Assembly: GCA_029251165.1 (NCBI GenBank) | Contig: JAQXDW010000028.1 | Span: forward strand, 1 to 64,000 | DNA: 64,000 nucleotides | Reading direction: 5' to 3' | From: Myxococcota bacterium | Lineage (GTDB): Bacteria > Myxococcota_A > UBA796 | Shown: positions 17,231-25,706 of the stretch, piece by piece | How the letters are laid out: each line of letters starts with the position of its first letter | Position numbering within the stretch: position 1 is the stretch's first letter | Position numbers and translations under genes: made by a program | The notes under the pieces: model-generated | The model's input: only the letters and a program-made list of their open reading frames with translations | Database searches by the model: none | What the model was told of the DNA's origin: nothing

Positions 17231-18000
17231 AGCCAGCTTATCCACAGCCACGCGGACTCCTGAAGGGCCGAACCGTCGTCATCACAGCCGCAGCCGGGGC
17301 CGGCATCGGCTTCTCTGCCGCGAAGCGGTGCGTCGAGGAGGGCGCGCGCGTCGTGATCTCCGACATCCACGACAAGCGCCTCGCGCGGGCCGCAGACGCC
17401 CTCTCCGAGCTGGCGGGCTTCGCGGTCCCTGGCGTGCGCTGCAACGTCACGGTCCAGGAGGACGTCGACGCCCTCATGACTGCCGCCGTTGAGCACCTCG
17501 GCCACGTCGACATCCTCATCAACAACGCCGGGCTCGGCGGCACCGCCGATCTCGTCGAGATGACCGATGCAGCGTGGAGCCGGGTGATCGATGTGTCGCT
17601 GACCGGCACCATGCGCACCAACCGGGCCGCGCTGCAGCACATGATCCCCCGCAAGTCCGGCTGCATCGTCAACAATGCCTCGGTCCTCGGATGGAGAGCG
17701 CAGGCTGGACAGTCTCACTATGCCGCAGCAAAGGCCGGGGTGATGGCGCTGACCCGCTGCGCTGCGATCGAGGCGGCTCCCCACAACATCCGGATCAACG
17801 CGGTTGCACCCAGCCTCGCGATGCATCCATACCTCTACAAGGTCACCAGCCCCGAGCTGCTCAAGGAGCTGACCGATCAGGAGGCGTTCAAGCGGGCAGC
17901 AGAGCCCTGGGAGGTCGCAAACACCATGATCTTCTTGGCCTGCGACCTCAGCTCGTACATGACCGGTGAGGTTCTCTCGGTGAGCGCTCAGCGCGCTTAG
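17227..18000 (+). CDS. Short-chain dehydrogenase, IpdF-like (steroid C/D-ring degradation)
   Basis: 257 residues. The glycine loop reads TAAAGAGIG instead of the usual TGxxxGIG, the NAG motif is ILINNAGLGG, and the catalytic triad is in NNASVLGWRAQ...SHYAAAKAG (Ser, Tyr, Lys). The TAAAGxGIG loop and the ASVLGWRAQ and SHYAAAKAGVMALTRC stretches match what I recall of mycobacterial IpdF (Rv3559c), which oxidises the 5-hydroxyl of the HIP-CoA intermediate. The start ATG overlaps the stop of the acyl-CoA dehydrogenase (ATGA), so the two are coupled. Alternative: a general 3-oxoacyl reductase. Confidence 0.8.
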   Translation: MKPAYPQPRGLLKGRTVVITAAAGAGIGFSAAKRCVEEGARVVISDIHDKRLARAADALSELAGFAVPGVRCNVTVQEDVDALMTAAVEHLGHVDILINNAGLGGTADLVEMTDAAWSRVIDVSLTGTMRTNRAALQHMIPRKSGCIVNNASVLGWRAQAGQSHYAAAKAGVMALTRCAAIEAAPHNIRINAVAPSLAMHPYLYKVTSPELLKELTDQEAFKRAAEPWEVANTMIFLACDLSSYMTGEVLSVSAQRA

Positions 18001-18154
18001 GAGCGGCTCACCCTTTTGGACGCGCGCCCAGAGCACTATTGTTCGCGACTCCAATGTCTCGACCTGATCCGAATGGCTTCGCCTTCAAAAGGAAGTATGC
18101 TAATTATCGGCCACGGAATGGTCCTTGCCTAGACGACCGTAGCGGAGGCCCTTC

Positions 18155-19162
18155 ATGAACATCACCACCCTCATCCTCACCACCCTGATCGCCTGCGACG
18201 GCAAGGTTGATCACTCCGGAGAGGTGGGCAGCGGGAGCTACGACACCTGCTACGGCGAGCCGATGATCCCCAGCGACTTCAGCCTGACCGCCGATGTCGA
18301 CGCCAAGTCGACAGCGTCCCTGCTCCAGCAATACGGGCTGTCAGCAGCGGAGGAGCTGACCTGTGCGCAGCTCTGCGAGCACGTCGTGAACAACGAGCAA
18401 TACTCCTCTCTCAGCAGCATCGACACCTGCACCCACACCATCGGGGAGGACGACGGCGCTGCGACCGCTGCGGTGAGCTGCAGCGGCCAGAGCACATACT
18501 ACTGCGAGGGCCGCCGCCCGCTGGGACACGTCGAGGCCGACACTGCCGAAGCTGACCGATCTCTCGGAGGCTTCCTGGCCCACTGCGCCCACCTGGAGGC
18601 CGCCTCGGTGTCTGCCTTCGAGCAGCTCGCCCGACAGCTCACCGACCTGGGGGCACCAGCCTCGCTCGTCCGCCGCTGTCGCGAGGCCGCGCTCGAGGAA
18701 CAAGACCACGCCCAGGCGATGGACATGCTCGCCCGGCGACACGGCGGAGCCGTCGTGCCGGCTGTGCACAGCCTGGTCGCTGAAGACCTGGAGACCATCG
18801 CCACCCACAACGCCGTCGAGGGCTGCGTTGCGGAGACCTGGGCGGCGCTGTCGGCGTGCTGGAAGGGCCGACACGCCACAGACCCCGCCCTGCGCGCCGT
18901 CTACGCCCGAATCGCCGTCGACGAGCTGCGCCACGCCGGGCTCGCCTGGGACCTGCACACCTGGCTGCTCAGCCGCCTCGACGCCGACGCGCGCGCACGC
19001 ATCGAGGCCGCTCAGGCCACAGCCATCGCCGCCCTCCCGGACCTCGCTGCCCAGCAGGCACGCAGCACCCCCGATGCCCTCGGCATGCCCTCTGCCCCGC
19101 AGGCTGCCGCGATGGCGAAGCGGTTCCGCCAGGGACTCCTGCGCGAGCGCCGCGCGGCCTGA
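18155..19162 (+). CDS. Lipoprotein with ferritin-like di-iron domain
   Basis: 335 residues. Lipobox LTTLIAC; start ATG with GGAGG six bases upstream. A cysteine-containing N-terminal part (about 25-125) with CYGEP, CAQLCEH, CTHTIG and CSGQSTYYC is followed by a four-helix ferritin-like domain (about 135-270). The domain shows a full set of candidate metal ligands: Glu in HLEAASVSAFEQL, ExxH in LEEQDHAQ, Glu in VEGCVAETWAAL and ExxH in VDELRHAGLAWD. Such domains bind a di-iron centre and act as oxidases, oxygenases or iron stores. An exported, lipid-anchored ferritin-like protein is unusual; substrate unknown. No operon partner. Confidence 0.78.
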   Translation: MNITTLILTTLIACDGKVDHSGEVGSGSYDTCYGEPMIPSDFSLTADVDAKSTASLLQQYGLSAAEELTCAQLCEHVVNNEQYSSLSSIDTCTHTIGEDDGAATAAVSCSGQSTYYCEGRRPLGHVEADTAEADRSLGGFLAHCAHLEAASVSAFEQLARQLTDLGAPASLVRRCREAALEEQDHAQAMDMLARRHGGAVVPAVHSLVAEDLETIATHNAVEGCVAETWAALSACWKGRHATDPALRAVYARIAVDELRHAGLAWDLHTWLLSRLDADARARIEAAQATAIAALPDLAAQQARSTPDALGMPSAPQAAAMAKRFRQGLLRERRAA

Positions 19163-19272
19163 GGTGTCCGGGGCCTGTGCGCTGCCGCTCGCCCCACAAG
19201 AAGCAGATGCGGCATTCCTGAGCGCGGCAGTGTCCGGCTGCTCTCACGCTGTCCGCGCTCCTGCGTGCGCCC

Positions 19273-20100
19273 TCAGCAGAACCATCCCGCCGACGCCCAC
19301 TGCGCAAACCACGCCTGGATGTTCTCCACCACCAGCGCCTGCCCCTCCGCATCCAGCGTCTCCGCCAGCCCGGCGCACGCGGCCCCCAGCGGCTCACCCG
19401 CAGCCAGTCGGCACAGCAGCGCGTGCTGGTGTCTCCCCAGTCGGGTCGCGATCGTCCCCTCCGCACCCCGCCAGATCGCCCACCACGCGGTCCGCGCGGA
19501 CAGGGTGACCGCGATCGCATCGTCTGCATCCCGGCGGACCTGTGCCCGCCAGTCCACCAGATCCCAGTCCTCGACGACAAGAGACAGGTGGGGCTGGACG
19601 GTCAGCGGAGCGGTCAGCGCAGCGGCAGTCATCGCCATCGGCGGACGATGCGCGGCGTCGAAGGCTTGGATGTATGCATGCTCCAGCCGTGCACACTGCA
19701 CCCGCTGCGGATCTCCCCAGACCTGTGAGCCCTCCAGGAAGCCGACGAGGCGGTCGGAGAGGTGCCGGAGCCGGGGCGAGGTGGAGGGGTGGGCGGTGAG
19801 GTAGTCGATGACCATCGCGTTGAAGTCGGTGACCCCCAGCAGGTGCCGCAGCAGCGGATACTCCTCCTGCATCACGGTCAGCAGCCGAAACCAGTACTGC
19901 TGGTTGTAGCTGGACAGCCGCGCGGCACCGGGCTGCCCCCGGTCAGGGGTGATGCGTCCGGTCAGCGCCGGAGGGTATGCCCCGGTCTGCACCGCGTAGC
20001 CGCCGGCGGCATCGAGGATGCGCAGCGGGGTTCGCATCGCCTCGGAGAACTGCGCCTGCAGCTCCGAGAGCCCGGGCGGCGCCTCAGCAGCCACGGGCAT
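19273..20100 (-). CDS. MNIO partner protein (DUF2063/BufC-HvfC-like)
   Basis: About 275 residues. The N-terminal part GLSELQAQFSEAMRTP...RLSSYNQQYWFRLLTVMQEEYPLLRHLLG is the helical domain named DUF2063, which accompanies DUF692 enzymes; the rest is a mixed domain (RLEHAYIQAFDA, LVVEDWDLVDWRA). In bufferin and HvfABC systems this protein binds the precursor and presents it to the MNIO enzyme (established for relatives). The chosen ATG overlaps the DUF692 stop by 17 bases; an ATG 27 bases upstream has a better SD (TGAGGTGC) but reads further into the neighbour. Third gene of the operon. Confidence 0.75.
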   Translation of the reverse strand: MPVAAEAPPGLSELQAQFSEAMRTPLRILDAAGGYAVQTGAYPPALTGRITPDRGQPGAARLSSYNQQYWFRLLTVMQEEYPLLRHLLGVTDFNAMVIDYLTAHPSTSPRLRHLSDRLVGFLEGSQVWGDPQRVQCARLEHAYIQAFDAAHRPPMAMTAAALTAPLTVQPHLSLVVEDWDLVDWRAQVRRDADDAIAVTLSARTAWWAIWRGAEGTIATRLGRHQHALLCRLAAGEPLGAACAGLAETLDAEGQALVVENIQAWFAQWASAGWFC

Positions 20101-20947
20101 GCTCGCGAGCAAGAAGAGCCTGAGCATGCACCTCAGGAAACGGCGGAATCGATGCGTCCCACTCCAGCAGGGTCGGAATCCCCGGCCGCTGACGGCAGGC
20201 ATGCCGATACAGCGCCCAGACCGGGTCGCGCACTGGGGAGTCGTGGGTGTCCAGCAGCGAGCCGTCGGGCTGCTCAGAGGGACCGGCGAGGTGGATCTGC
20301 ATCACCCGCTCCCACGGCACGGCCGCGAGGTAGTCCATGGGATCGAAGTGATGGTTGACCGACGAGACGTAGACGTTGTTCAGATCCAGCACCATGCCGA
20401 CCCCCGCCTGCTCCACCACCGCTCGATAGAAGTCCCACTCCGTCATCGTTGAGTCTGCAAACGAGACGTACGACGAGAGGTTCTCCAGCGCGAGCGGTCG
20501 GCCGATGAAGTCCTGAACGATGCGGGCTTTCTCAGCAATGAACGATGCGATCTGAGGGGTGTAGGGCGTGGGCAGGAGGTCGTGGAGGTGCGCGCCGCCG
20601 GACTGACTCCAGCAGAGGTGATCCGAGAACCAGGGCGTGTCTGTGCGATCACACAGCGCCTTGAGTCGGCGGAGGTAGTCGAAGTCCAGGGGCTCCGCAG
20701 AGGCAATGCTCAGGGAGACGCCGTGCTGAACGACAGGGTATCGCGCGCAGATCCGCTCCAGGTTCTCCTGAGGCAGCCCGCCGTCGACCATGAAGTTCTC
20801 CGAGATGACCTCGAAGAAGTCCACCGCCGGCCAGTGCGTGAAGATGTGCGGAAGGTGGACGACCCGCAGGCCCACGCCGACAGCGTGAGCGAGCGGGCCA
20901 GCGTGTGCGGCACCCATCGGCAGTGGCTCAGTGGTCGTGGCCGTCAT
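20084..20947 (-). CDS. DUF692 multinuclear non-heme iron oxidase (BufB-like RiPP-modifying enzyme)
   Basis: About 287 residues, a TIM-barrel enzyme of the MNIO family. Conserved segments that carry iron ligands are all present: VDFFEVISENF, VQHGVSLSI, TPWFSDHLCWS, HLHDLLPTPYT, ALENLSSYVSF, VLDLNNVYVSSVNH, MQIHLAGPSEQ, DTHDSPV and LLEWDASIPPF. MNIOs oxidise cysteines of small precursor peptides, for example to 5-thiooxazoles in bufferins. It directly follows a Cys-rich precursor gene (20-base overlap with this start; an ATG 30 bases further in would begin after that stop). The gene order precursor-MNIO-DUF2063 is the bufABC/hvfABC order. Confidence 0.88.
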   Translation of the reverse strand: MTATTTEPLPMGAAHAGPLAHAVGVGLRVVHLPHIFTHWPAVDFFEVISENFMVDGGLPQENLERICARYPVVQHGVSLSIASAEPLDFDYLRRLKALCDRTDTPWFSDHLCWSQSGGAHLHDLLPTPYTPQIASFIAEKARIVQDFIGRPLALENLSSYVSFADSTMTEWDFYRAVVEQAGVGMVLDLNNVYVSSVNHHFDPMDYLAAVPWERVMQIHLAGPSEQPDGSLLDTHDSPVRDPVWALYRHACRQRPGIPTLLEWDASIPPFPEVHAQALLAREHARGC

Positions 20948-21341
20948 TCGCGGGGGCCTCTGGCGGAGCATCGCCGGCGTCGACCTTCGCCTTCAGCGCT
21001 GCGAAGGTCGCCTCGTCAACACCGCAGCCGCCGAGGCCCTTGCAGGCGTTGAGGCCCTTGCAGGCGTGGGGCTCACCGGCAGCGGCAGGATCGGTGCCGG
21101 CCTTCTCAGCGAGGTTAGCGAGCTGCGCTGCGCTGACCTTACAGCCGCCCAGCCCCTTGCAGGAGTTCAGGCCAGCGCAGCTGTGAACGTCAACGTACTG
21201 GGCAACCGCTGCGACCGGCTCGGCAGCGGGCTGCTCGACGGCAGGCTGCTCGACAGCGCGCTCTGTGGCGGCCTGATCGTCACATGCTGTCAGAGAGAGA
21301 CCAGTGATCAGTCCGGTGAGTGCAAGCTTTGCGAAATCCAT
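20928..21341 (-). CDS. Bufferin-type RiPP precursor, predicted lipoprotein with two CX5CX5C cores
   Basis: 137 residues. The N-terminal signal ends in LSLTAC (Cys20), a lipobox, so the mature product should be lipid-anchored. A repetitive AVEQPAVEQPAAEP spacer leads to two near-identical cores: CAGLNSCKGLGGC (Cys55, 61, 67) and CKGLNACKGLGGC (Cys94, 100, 106), each CX5CX5C. Precursors with CKGxNxCKGxGG cores beside DUF692 enzymes are bufferin-type copper-binding RiPPs (family knowledge). The tail is acidic and His-rich (NDGHDH). AGGAGGTTCCCC precedes the ATG, a strong SD. A leader made of a lipoprotein signal rather than a plain Sec signal is the odd feature. Confidence 0.8.
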   Translation of the reverse strand: MDFAKLALTGLITGLSLTACDDQAATERAVEQPAVEQPAAEPVAAVAQYVDVHSCAGLNSCKGLGGCKVSAAQLANLAEKAGTDPAAAGEPHACKGLNACKGLGGCGVDEATFAALKAKVDAGDAPPEAPANDGHDH

Positions 21342-21592
21342 GGGGAACCTCCTGGAGTACAGATGCCGATGAGCCTATCTCATATCCATCAATATCGGTT
21401 TTTTTTGCGGGGCGCGCCATACCCGCTCCTGTCGGGAGCATCCAGCGCCCTCCAGCAGCTCACGTGGAGCCTGAGGAGGCGCAACACCTGGCGGATTCCG
21501 TAAGACATAGGCAGTCTTCAGCAGGGTAAGGTTCTACAAAAACCGCAGCGTTCTCAGACACGTCAAGCGGTCCCCACCCATCGAGCCCCGCC

Positions 21593-23008
21593 ATGTTCTT
21601 CAAGCGATCCGCACGGCTGCCCGCCGAATTCCCGACAGCCACTCCAGACGAGCTCCGAGCTGAGCTGCGTCGACGCCTCGGCGGGGTGCAGCGACACCGG
21701 CTCCTCCAGGGCTTCCCGATGGCACCGATGATGGGTCCTGCTCCGCGCGCACCGATCATCCAGCCAGACGACCGGCAGCACCGCCCGATGCTCATCGGCG
21801 TGCTCCCGCACACGTTCTGCGTTCCCGCCGTGAAGGGCTGTGGGTTCTGCACCTTCCCCCACGACGCCCTCAAGAGCAGCCAGATGGTCCCGCTGGCCAC
21901 CAGCATTGCCCGGCGAATGGGCCTGCAGGCCCGCTCGTTTCAGCACCGCCGGATCGCAGGCATCTACCTCGGCGGCGGCACCGCCAACCTCACCCCCCTC
22001 CCAGCCCTCGGGATCATCCTCGGCGGGCTGATGGCCTTTCGCCCCCAAGAGACCGAGCTGACCCTGGAGGGCGTGCCCCGGTTCTTCACCGCCGAGCAGC
22101 TCGACCTGCTGACCGGAGCGGGGCTGGGGCGAGTCCGCATCAGCATGGGGGTGCAGACCTTCGATCCCGGCTGGCTGACGAAGATGGGTCGCCAGAACAT
22201 CGGCAGCCCTGAGCAGGTCGCGGCAGCCGTGGCGCTCGCACAGAAGCGCAGCGTAGGGACCTCAGTGGATCTCCTGCTCAACCTGCCCGGCCAGCCCCGG
22301 GCAGCGATGCTCTCAGACATCCAGCATGCCATCGATCTCGGGGTCGACCAGATCTGTCTGTACCACCTCGTTCTCCGCAGCGGCCTCCCCGTTCCCTGGG
22401 CGCAGGATCCCGCGATGCTCGACGCACTCCCCGACAACACGACCGCCCACGACAGCTGGCGGGCGGCACGCACGCTGCTGCTGTCCAGCGGCTTCGAGCA
22501 GCGCACCCTGACCAATTTTGAGCGCAGCACAGCGCCAGAGCAGTTCACCTACGAGCCCCACAGCTTCCGTCCGCACACCTGCGATGCCCTCGGCTTTGGG
22601 CCCGGCGCGATCTCCGGGATCAACTTCGGGACCCAGAGCCAGGCGCTCAAGTGGATCAACCATGCCAGCGTCGATGACTACCTCTCCAGCTCCAGCTTCA
22701 GCCACAGCATGGAGCGCATCTACGCCTACTCCCCATTTGAGGATGCCCTGATGCAGCTCACGCGCGGCCTCGCCATGCTGCACATTCCCACCGAAGAGGG
22801 CGCTCTGGCAGCGCAGATCGCAGTGTTCGAGCCCGAGCTGGCGGTGCTGGAAGAGGCCGGGCTGCTCTGTCGAGGTGCTGCAGCGCTCTCTCTCACCGAG
22901 CGCGGCATGTTCTTCGCAGACAGCGTCGCCGGCCTGCTCGCATGGCGGACCGTCCAGTATCGCAATGCTGCTGGGCGCAATGAGCCCGCACGGCATCCAA
23001 TGGGCTGA
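21593..23008 (+). CDS. HemN/HemW-like radical SAM protein with CX6CX2C cluster motif
   Basis: 471 residues. Radical SAM core: the iron-sulfur cysteines are FCVPAVKGCGFC (Cys76, 83, 86), spaced CX6CX2C instead of CX3CX2C; the SAM-binding IYLGGGTANLTP and the strand motifs VRISMGVQTFD and TSVDLLLNLPGQ match the coproporphyrinogen oxidase/HemW group. The C-terminal part has a winged-helix-like region (ALSLTERGMFFADSV). HemN makes protoporphyrinogen anaerobically and HemW delivers haem; other relatives open or methylate tetrapyrroles. With its altered cluster spacing this protein is neither with certainty. It is divergent from the bufferin operon, with no clear functional tie. Confidence 0.75.
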   Translation: MFFKRSARLPAEFPTATPDELRAELRRRLGGVQRHRLLQGFPMAPMMGPAPRAPIIQPDDRQHRPMLIGVLPHTFCVPAVKGCGFCTFPHDALKSSQMVPLATSIARRMGLQARSFQHRRIAGIYLGGGTANLTPLPALGIILGGLMAFRPQETELTLEGVPRFFTAEQLDLLTGAGLGRVRISMGVQTFDPGWLTKMGRQNIGSPEQVAAAVALAQKRSVGTSVDLLLNLPGQPRAAMLSDIQHAIDLGVDQICLYHLVLRSGLPVPWAQDPAMLDALPDNTTAHDSWRAARTLLLSSGFEQRTLTNFERSTAPEQFTYEPHSFRPHTCDALGFGPGAISGINFGTQSQALKWINHASVDDYLSSSSFSHSMERIYAYSPFEDALMQLTRGLAMLHIPTEEGALAAQIAVFEPELAVLEEAGLLCRGAAALSLTERGMFFADSVAGLLAWRTVQYRNAAGRNEPARHPMG

Positions 23009-23067
23009 GCGAAGCACTGCCAGAAAGACAACGACTGATTTGCTGGATCCTGTGCTATTAGGGCCAG

Positions 23068-23799
23068 ATGGATCGGACTTTTATTGTTGGAGATATTCAC
23101 GGCGACATCGACGCTCTGGAGACCCTCATGTCTCGCCTCCCAGAGCTGGACATCGGCGACACGCTGGTCTTTCTGGGGGACTACCTCGATCGTGGCCCAG
23201 CATCCGCAGAGGTTGTCGAGGCGATTCGGGTCCGGATCCCAGAGCAGGTGGATGCCAAGGTGGTCGCCCTGCGCGGCAACCACGAGGATGCCTGGCTACA
23301 GGTCATCGACGAAGGCTGGCCGGGCTTTGTCCTGCCCCCCAACAACGGCTGCCGTCAGTGCCTGCGCAGCTTCCGCCCTGAGATTGAGCCCAGAGAAGAG
23401 AACATCCTCCTGCTCACGGGCAGCTTCTTCCCGCCAGATGTCGTCCAGTGGATGCGCTCGCTGCCCTACTTCTACGAAGACAGCCAGGGCATCTACGTGC
23501 ACGCCGGGCTGTCTCGGATTGACGGACGCTGGCCGCACCCGAGCGAGGTGGAGAACCCCCGCGAGCTGCTGTGGGTCCGCTCGCAAGACTTCTTCGCGAA
23601 TTACGATGGCAAGCCGATTGTAGTCGGACACACCGTGACGCGAACGCTCCCGCCAGACCTGGACAAATTCACGCCAGAGGATCCCGACGACATGTTCTGG
23701 GCGGGCAAGGGGGCGTATGCGATTGACACCGGCGCTGGAAAGGGCGGCTTCCTGACCGCGCTGGAGCTGCCCGCAGGAAACGTCTACGAGTCTCGCTGA
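23068..23799 (+). CDS. PPP-family metallophosphoesterase (bacterial protein phosphatase / ApaH-like)
   Basis: 243 residues. All metal-binding blocks of the PPP family are present: FIVGDIHGDID (about 5-15), LVFLGDYLDRGP, ALRGNHEDAW, YVHAGLS and PIVVGHTVT. It should be a Mn2+/Fe-dependent cytoplasmic phosphatase acting on phosphoserine/threonine or on diadenosine tetraphosphate. It has about the length of PrpA/lambda phosphatase. It follows the radical SAM gene by 59 bases on the same strand, so co-transcription is possible. Confidence 0.87.
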   Translation: MDRTFIVGDIHGDIDALETLMSRLPELDIGDTLVFLGDYLDRGPASAEVVEAIRVRIPEQVDAKVVALRGNHEDAWLQVIDEGWPGFVLPPNNGCRQCLRSFRPEIEPREENILLLTGSFFPPDVVQWMRSLPYFYEDSQGIYVHAGLSRIDGRWPHPSEVENPRELLWVRSQDFFANYDGKPIVVGHTVTRTLPPDLDKFTPEDPDDMFWAGKGAYAIDTGAGKGGFLTALELPAGNVYESR

Positions 23800-23984
23800 G
23801 CCGCCGACGAGCGGAGGTGCTGCAGCGCTCGAAGACTCCAGCAGGAGGCGGGTGAGCCGTGAGCACAGCGCCCATTGTGACTGTGTAGAGTAGTAAACAG
23901 GGAAGCAGGCCCGAGAGGCGGGGTGGGGTACGACGGTGACCTCACGCGCTACACTCTCACCAACAGCAAGGTCGACCATCAATC

Positions 23985-25043
23985 ATGAGATCCATCACTC
24001 CCATCGCGGTGCTGCTTACCTGGCTTCTCTACGCCCTTGCACGGCTGGTGGCGCCCTCAGCAATGCTCGGGCTCCTCGAGCCCCTTGGGAGCATGGCGGC
24101 GCTCGTTGGGCTGCTCACCGGACCTGTCCTTGTCCTCGCAACCCTCGCCGCAGCCGGTGCTGCTAACCGTGAGAAGTCAAGGTTACACAATGTTACGGCC
24201 ACACTGAGTGCCGTCGGCATGCTCGTGGTTCTGTCTCCCCGACCGACCGACGTCGCCCCACCAGGTGGTGCACTGACCGTGATGAGCTGGAACGTTGGCC
24301 GGCTCGGCGGCATCCATGAGCGAGATGGCAAGGCCGACGCCGATGAGGCCAAGCGCACCATGACCGCCTGTCTCGCGAGCCAGCTATCGGTCACCCAGCC
24401 GGACGTGCTTGTGCTCACCGAGGTCAGCCGCTACGACGTCGAGAGCATCCTGGAGCCAGCACTGGGAAGCCTCAGCGAGCGCTGTGTTCACGCAGCACAC
24501 GACGCAGGCAAGCAGCTCTCAAGCGGAACCCTTGTCTGCAGCTGGAGCACGCTGCTGTCGATCGAATATCACGAGATAATAACGGTTACACAAGACATTC
24601 TTCCAGACCAACAGTATCCAATGGTGAAGATGTCTGGGCGTGGCGGAAGGCTCCAGGTTGCCGGACTCCACCTGCCGCCGCTTCATCGCTCACCAGATCG
24701 CTGGCCGGCGTGGGTCCGAGCCGGACTGGCGAGCGCGGCCCAGGAGGCGATGGTGACCTCCGCCACGACAGCCCGAGACATGACCTGGCCGTCTGTCCTT
24801 GCTGGTGACTTCAACCAGTCCCGGCATGCCTGGATCCACGCGCACCTCCGAAGAAGCCACGCCGACGCATGGGAGAGCAGCCAGCTCGGCCCCGGCGGTA
24901 CCCGGCTGGTCAGCGGGCTGCCGACGGCGCGCATTGACTACATCTACGCGGATCGCCAGCGGCTGTCAGTGGTCGACGCTGCGGTGAGCCGACGCGGCTG
25001 CTCCGACCACGATCCGATCATCGCAAAGATTCGGCAGAAGTAG
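23985..25043 (+). CDS. Membrane-anchored endonuclease/exonuclease/phosphatase (EEP) family hydrolase
   Basis: 352 residues. The N-terminal 75 residues hold two or three hydrophobic segments (VLLTWLLYALARLV, ALVGLLTGPVLVLATLAAAGA, VGMLVVLS). The EEP domain follows: TVMSWNVGRLGG, VLVLTEVSRYD (metal Glu), VAGLHLPPL, VLAGDFNQSRH, RIDYIYAD and CSDHDPII, the catalytic His-Asp. It is a Mg2+-dependent phosphodiesterase that could act on DNA, phospholipid or another phosphate ester; the catalytic domain probably faces the periplasm as in YafD-like proteins. No partner genes. Confidence 0.82.
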   Translation: MRSITPIAVLLTWLLYALARLVAPSAMLGLLEPLGSMAALVGLLTGPVLVLATLAAAGAANREKSRLHNVTATLSAVGMLVVLSPRPTDVAPPGGALTVMSWNVGRLGGIHERDGKADADEAKRTMTACLASQLSVTQPDVLVLTEVSRYDVESILEPALGSLSERCVHAAHDAGKQLSSGTLVCSWSTLLSIEYHEIITVTQDILPDQQYPMVKMSGRGGRLQVAGLHLPPLHRSPDRWPAWVRAGLASAAQEAMVTSATTARDMTWPSVLAGDFNQSRHAWIHAHLRRSHADAWESSQLGPGGTRLVSGLPTARIDYIYADRQRLSVVDAAVSRRGCSDHDPIIAKIRQK

Positions 25044-25118
25044 CGCTACAGCTGGCCAAGACGGGTCACCGGCTCGGTCGCATCCTGCGGACGACACCCG
25101 GCACCCCTCTCAGCGCCA

Positions 25119-25682
25119 TCAGATCCCCTCCATGGCTGCCCACAGCGTGCCGCTGGCAAACGCACGGACCGCGACCGCGACCGCAGCAGTCGCCGCCAGA
25201 GACTCGGCAATCGCCGCTGACCAATCTCCACTCATTGCACGCTTGTAACCCTCTCTTGCCGGCCAAACAGCCAGGTCACCATCGTCGGAGAGCGGATCGG
25301 GAGGCAGGGCATCGTAGTAGGGACGATGCTCAGTGGTTGGGCCGAGCAGAGTGCGCAGCCCGTGGGGGGTGAGCAGGGCCGCCTGGAGACGGTGGCAGGC
25401 ATGCTCTCGGCTCAGATCGCGCTGGTCGACATTCTCCAGCCCCCAGTCCCTCTTCGTCATCCCCCCCGGAGACTCCACGAGCGCATGGCACAGCTCATGG
25501 AGGATCATCTGCGCGAGAGAGTCGTCGGGGTCAAAGCCGCCTGGAGTCGAGATGGTCAGGGTGTCCACCCCGTCCCAGCTGGCGAACACCGCATCGGACC
25601 GCCGCACGGTCATGCCCAGGCGTTGCGCGCAGCACAGCCAGATCTGGTCGACTGGATCAACATAGGGAAGCGCTCGCGACAT
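25119..25682 (-). CDS. Hypothetical protein with zincin-like HExxH motif
   Basis: 187 residues. The only clear motif is ILHELCHALVE (about 61-71), the zinc-binding HExxH of metallopeptidases, followed by REHACHRL about 30 residues later, which may supply the third ligand. The C-terminal 40 residues are Ala/Val-rich (AAIAESLAATAAVAVAVRAF). No signal peptide. I do not recognise the family; it resembles small metallopeptidase-like proteins found singly in myxobacteria. It lies 24 bases upstream of nothing on the same strand and converges with the EEP gene. Confidence 0.6.
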   Translation of the reverse strand: MSRALPYVDPVDQIWLCCAQRLGMTVRRSDAVFASWDGVDTLTISTPGGFDPDDSLAQMILHELCHALVESPGGMTKRDWGLENVDQRDLSREHACHRLQAALLTPHGLRTLLGPTTEHRPYYDALPPDPLSDDGDLAVWPAREGYKRAMSGDWSAAIAESLAATAAVAVAVRAFASGTLWAAMEGI

Positions 25683-25706
25683 GCAGAGCTATAGCCAGCG
25701 CATGCC

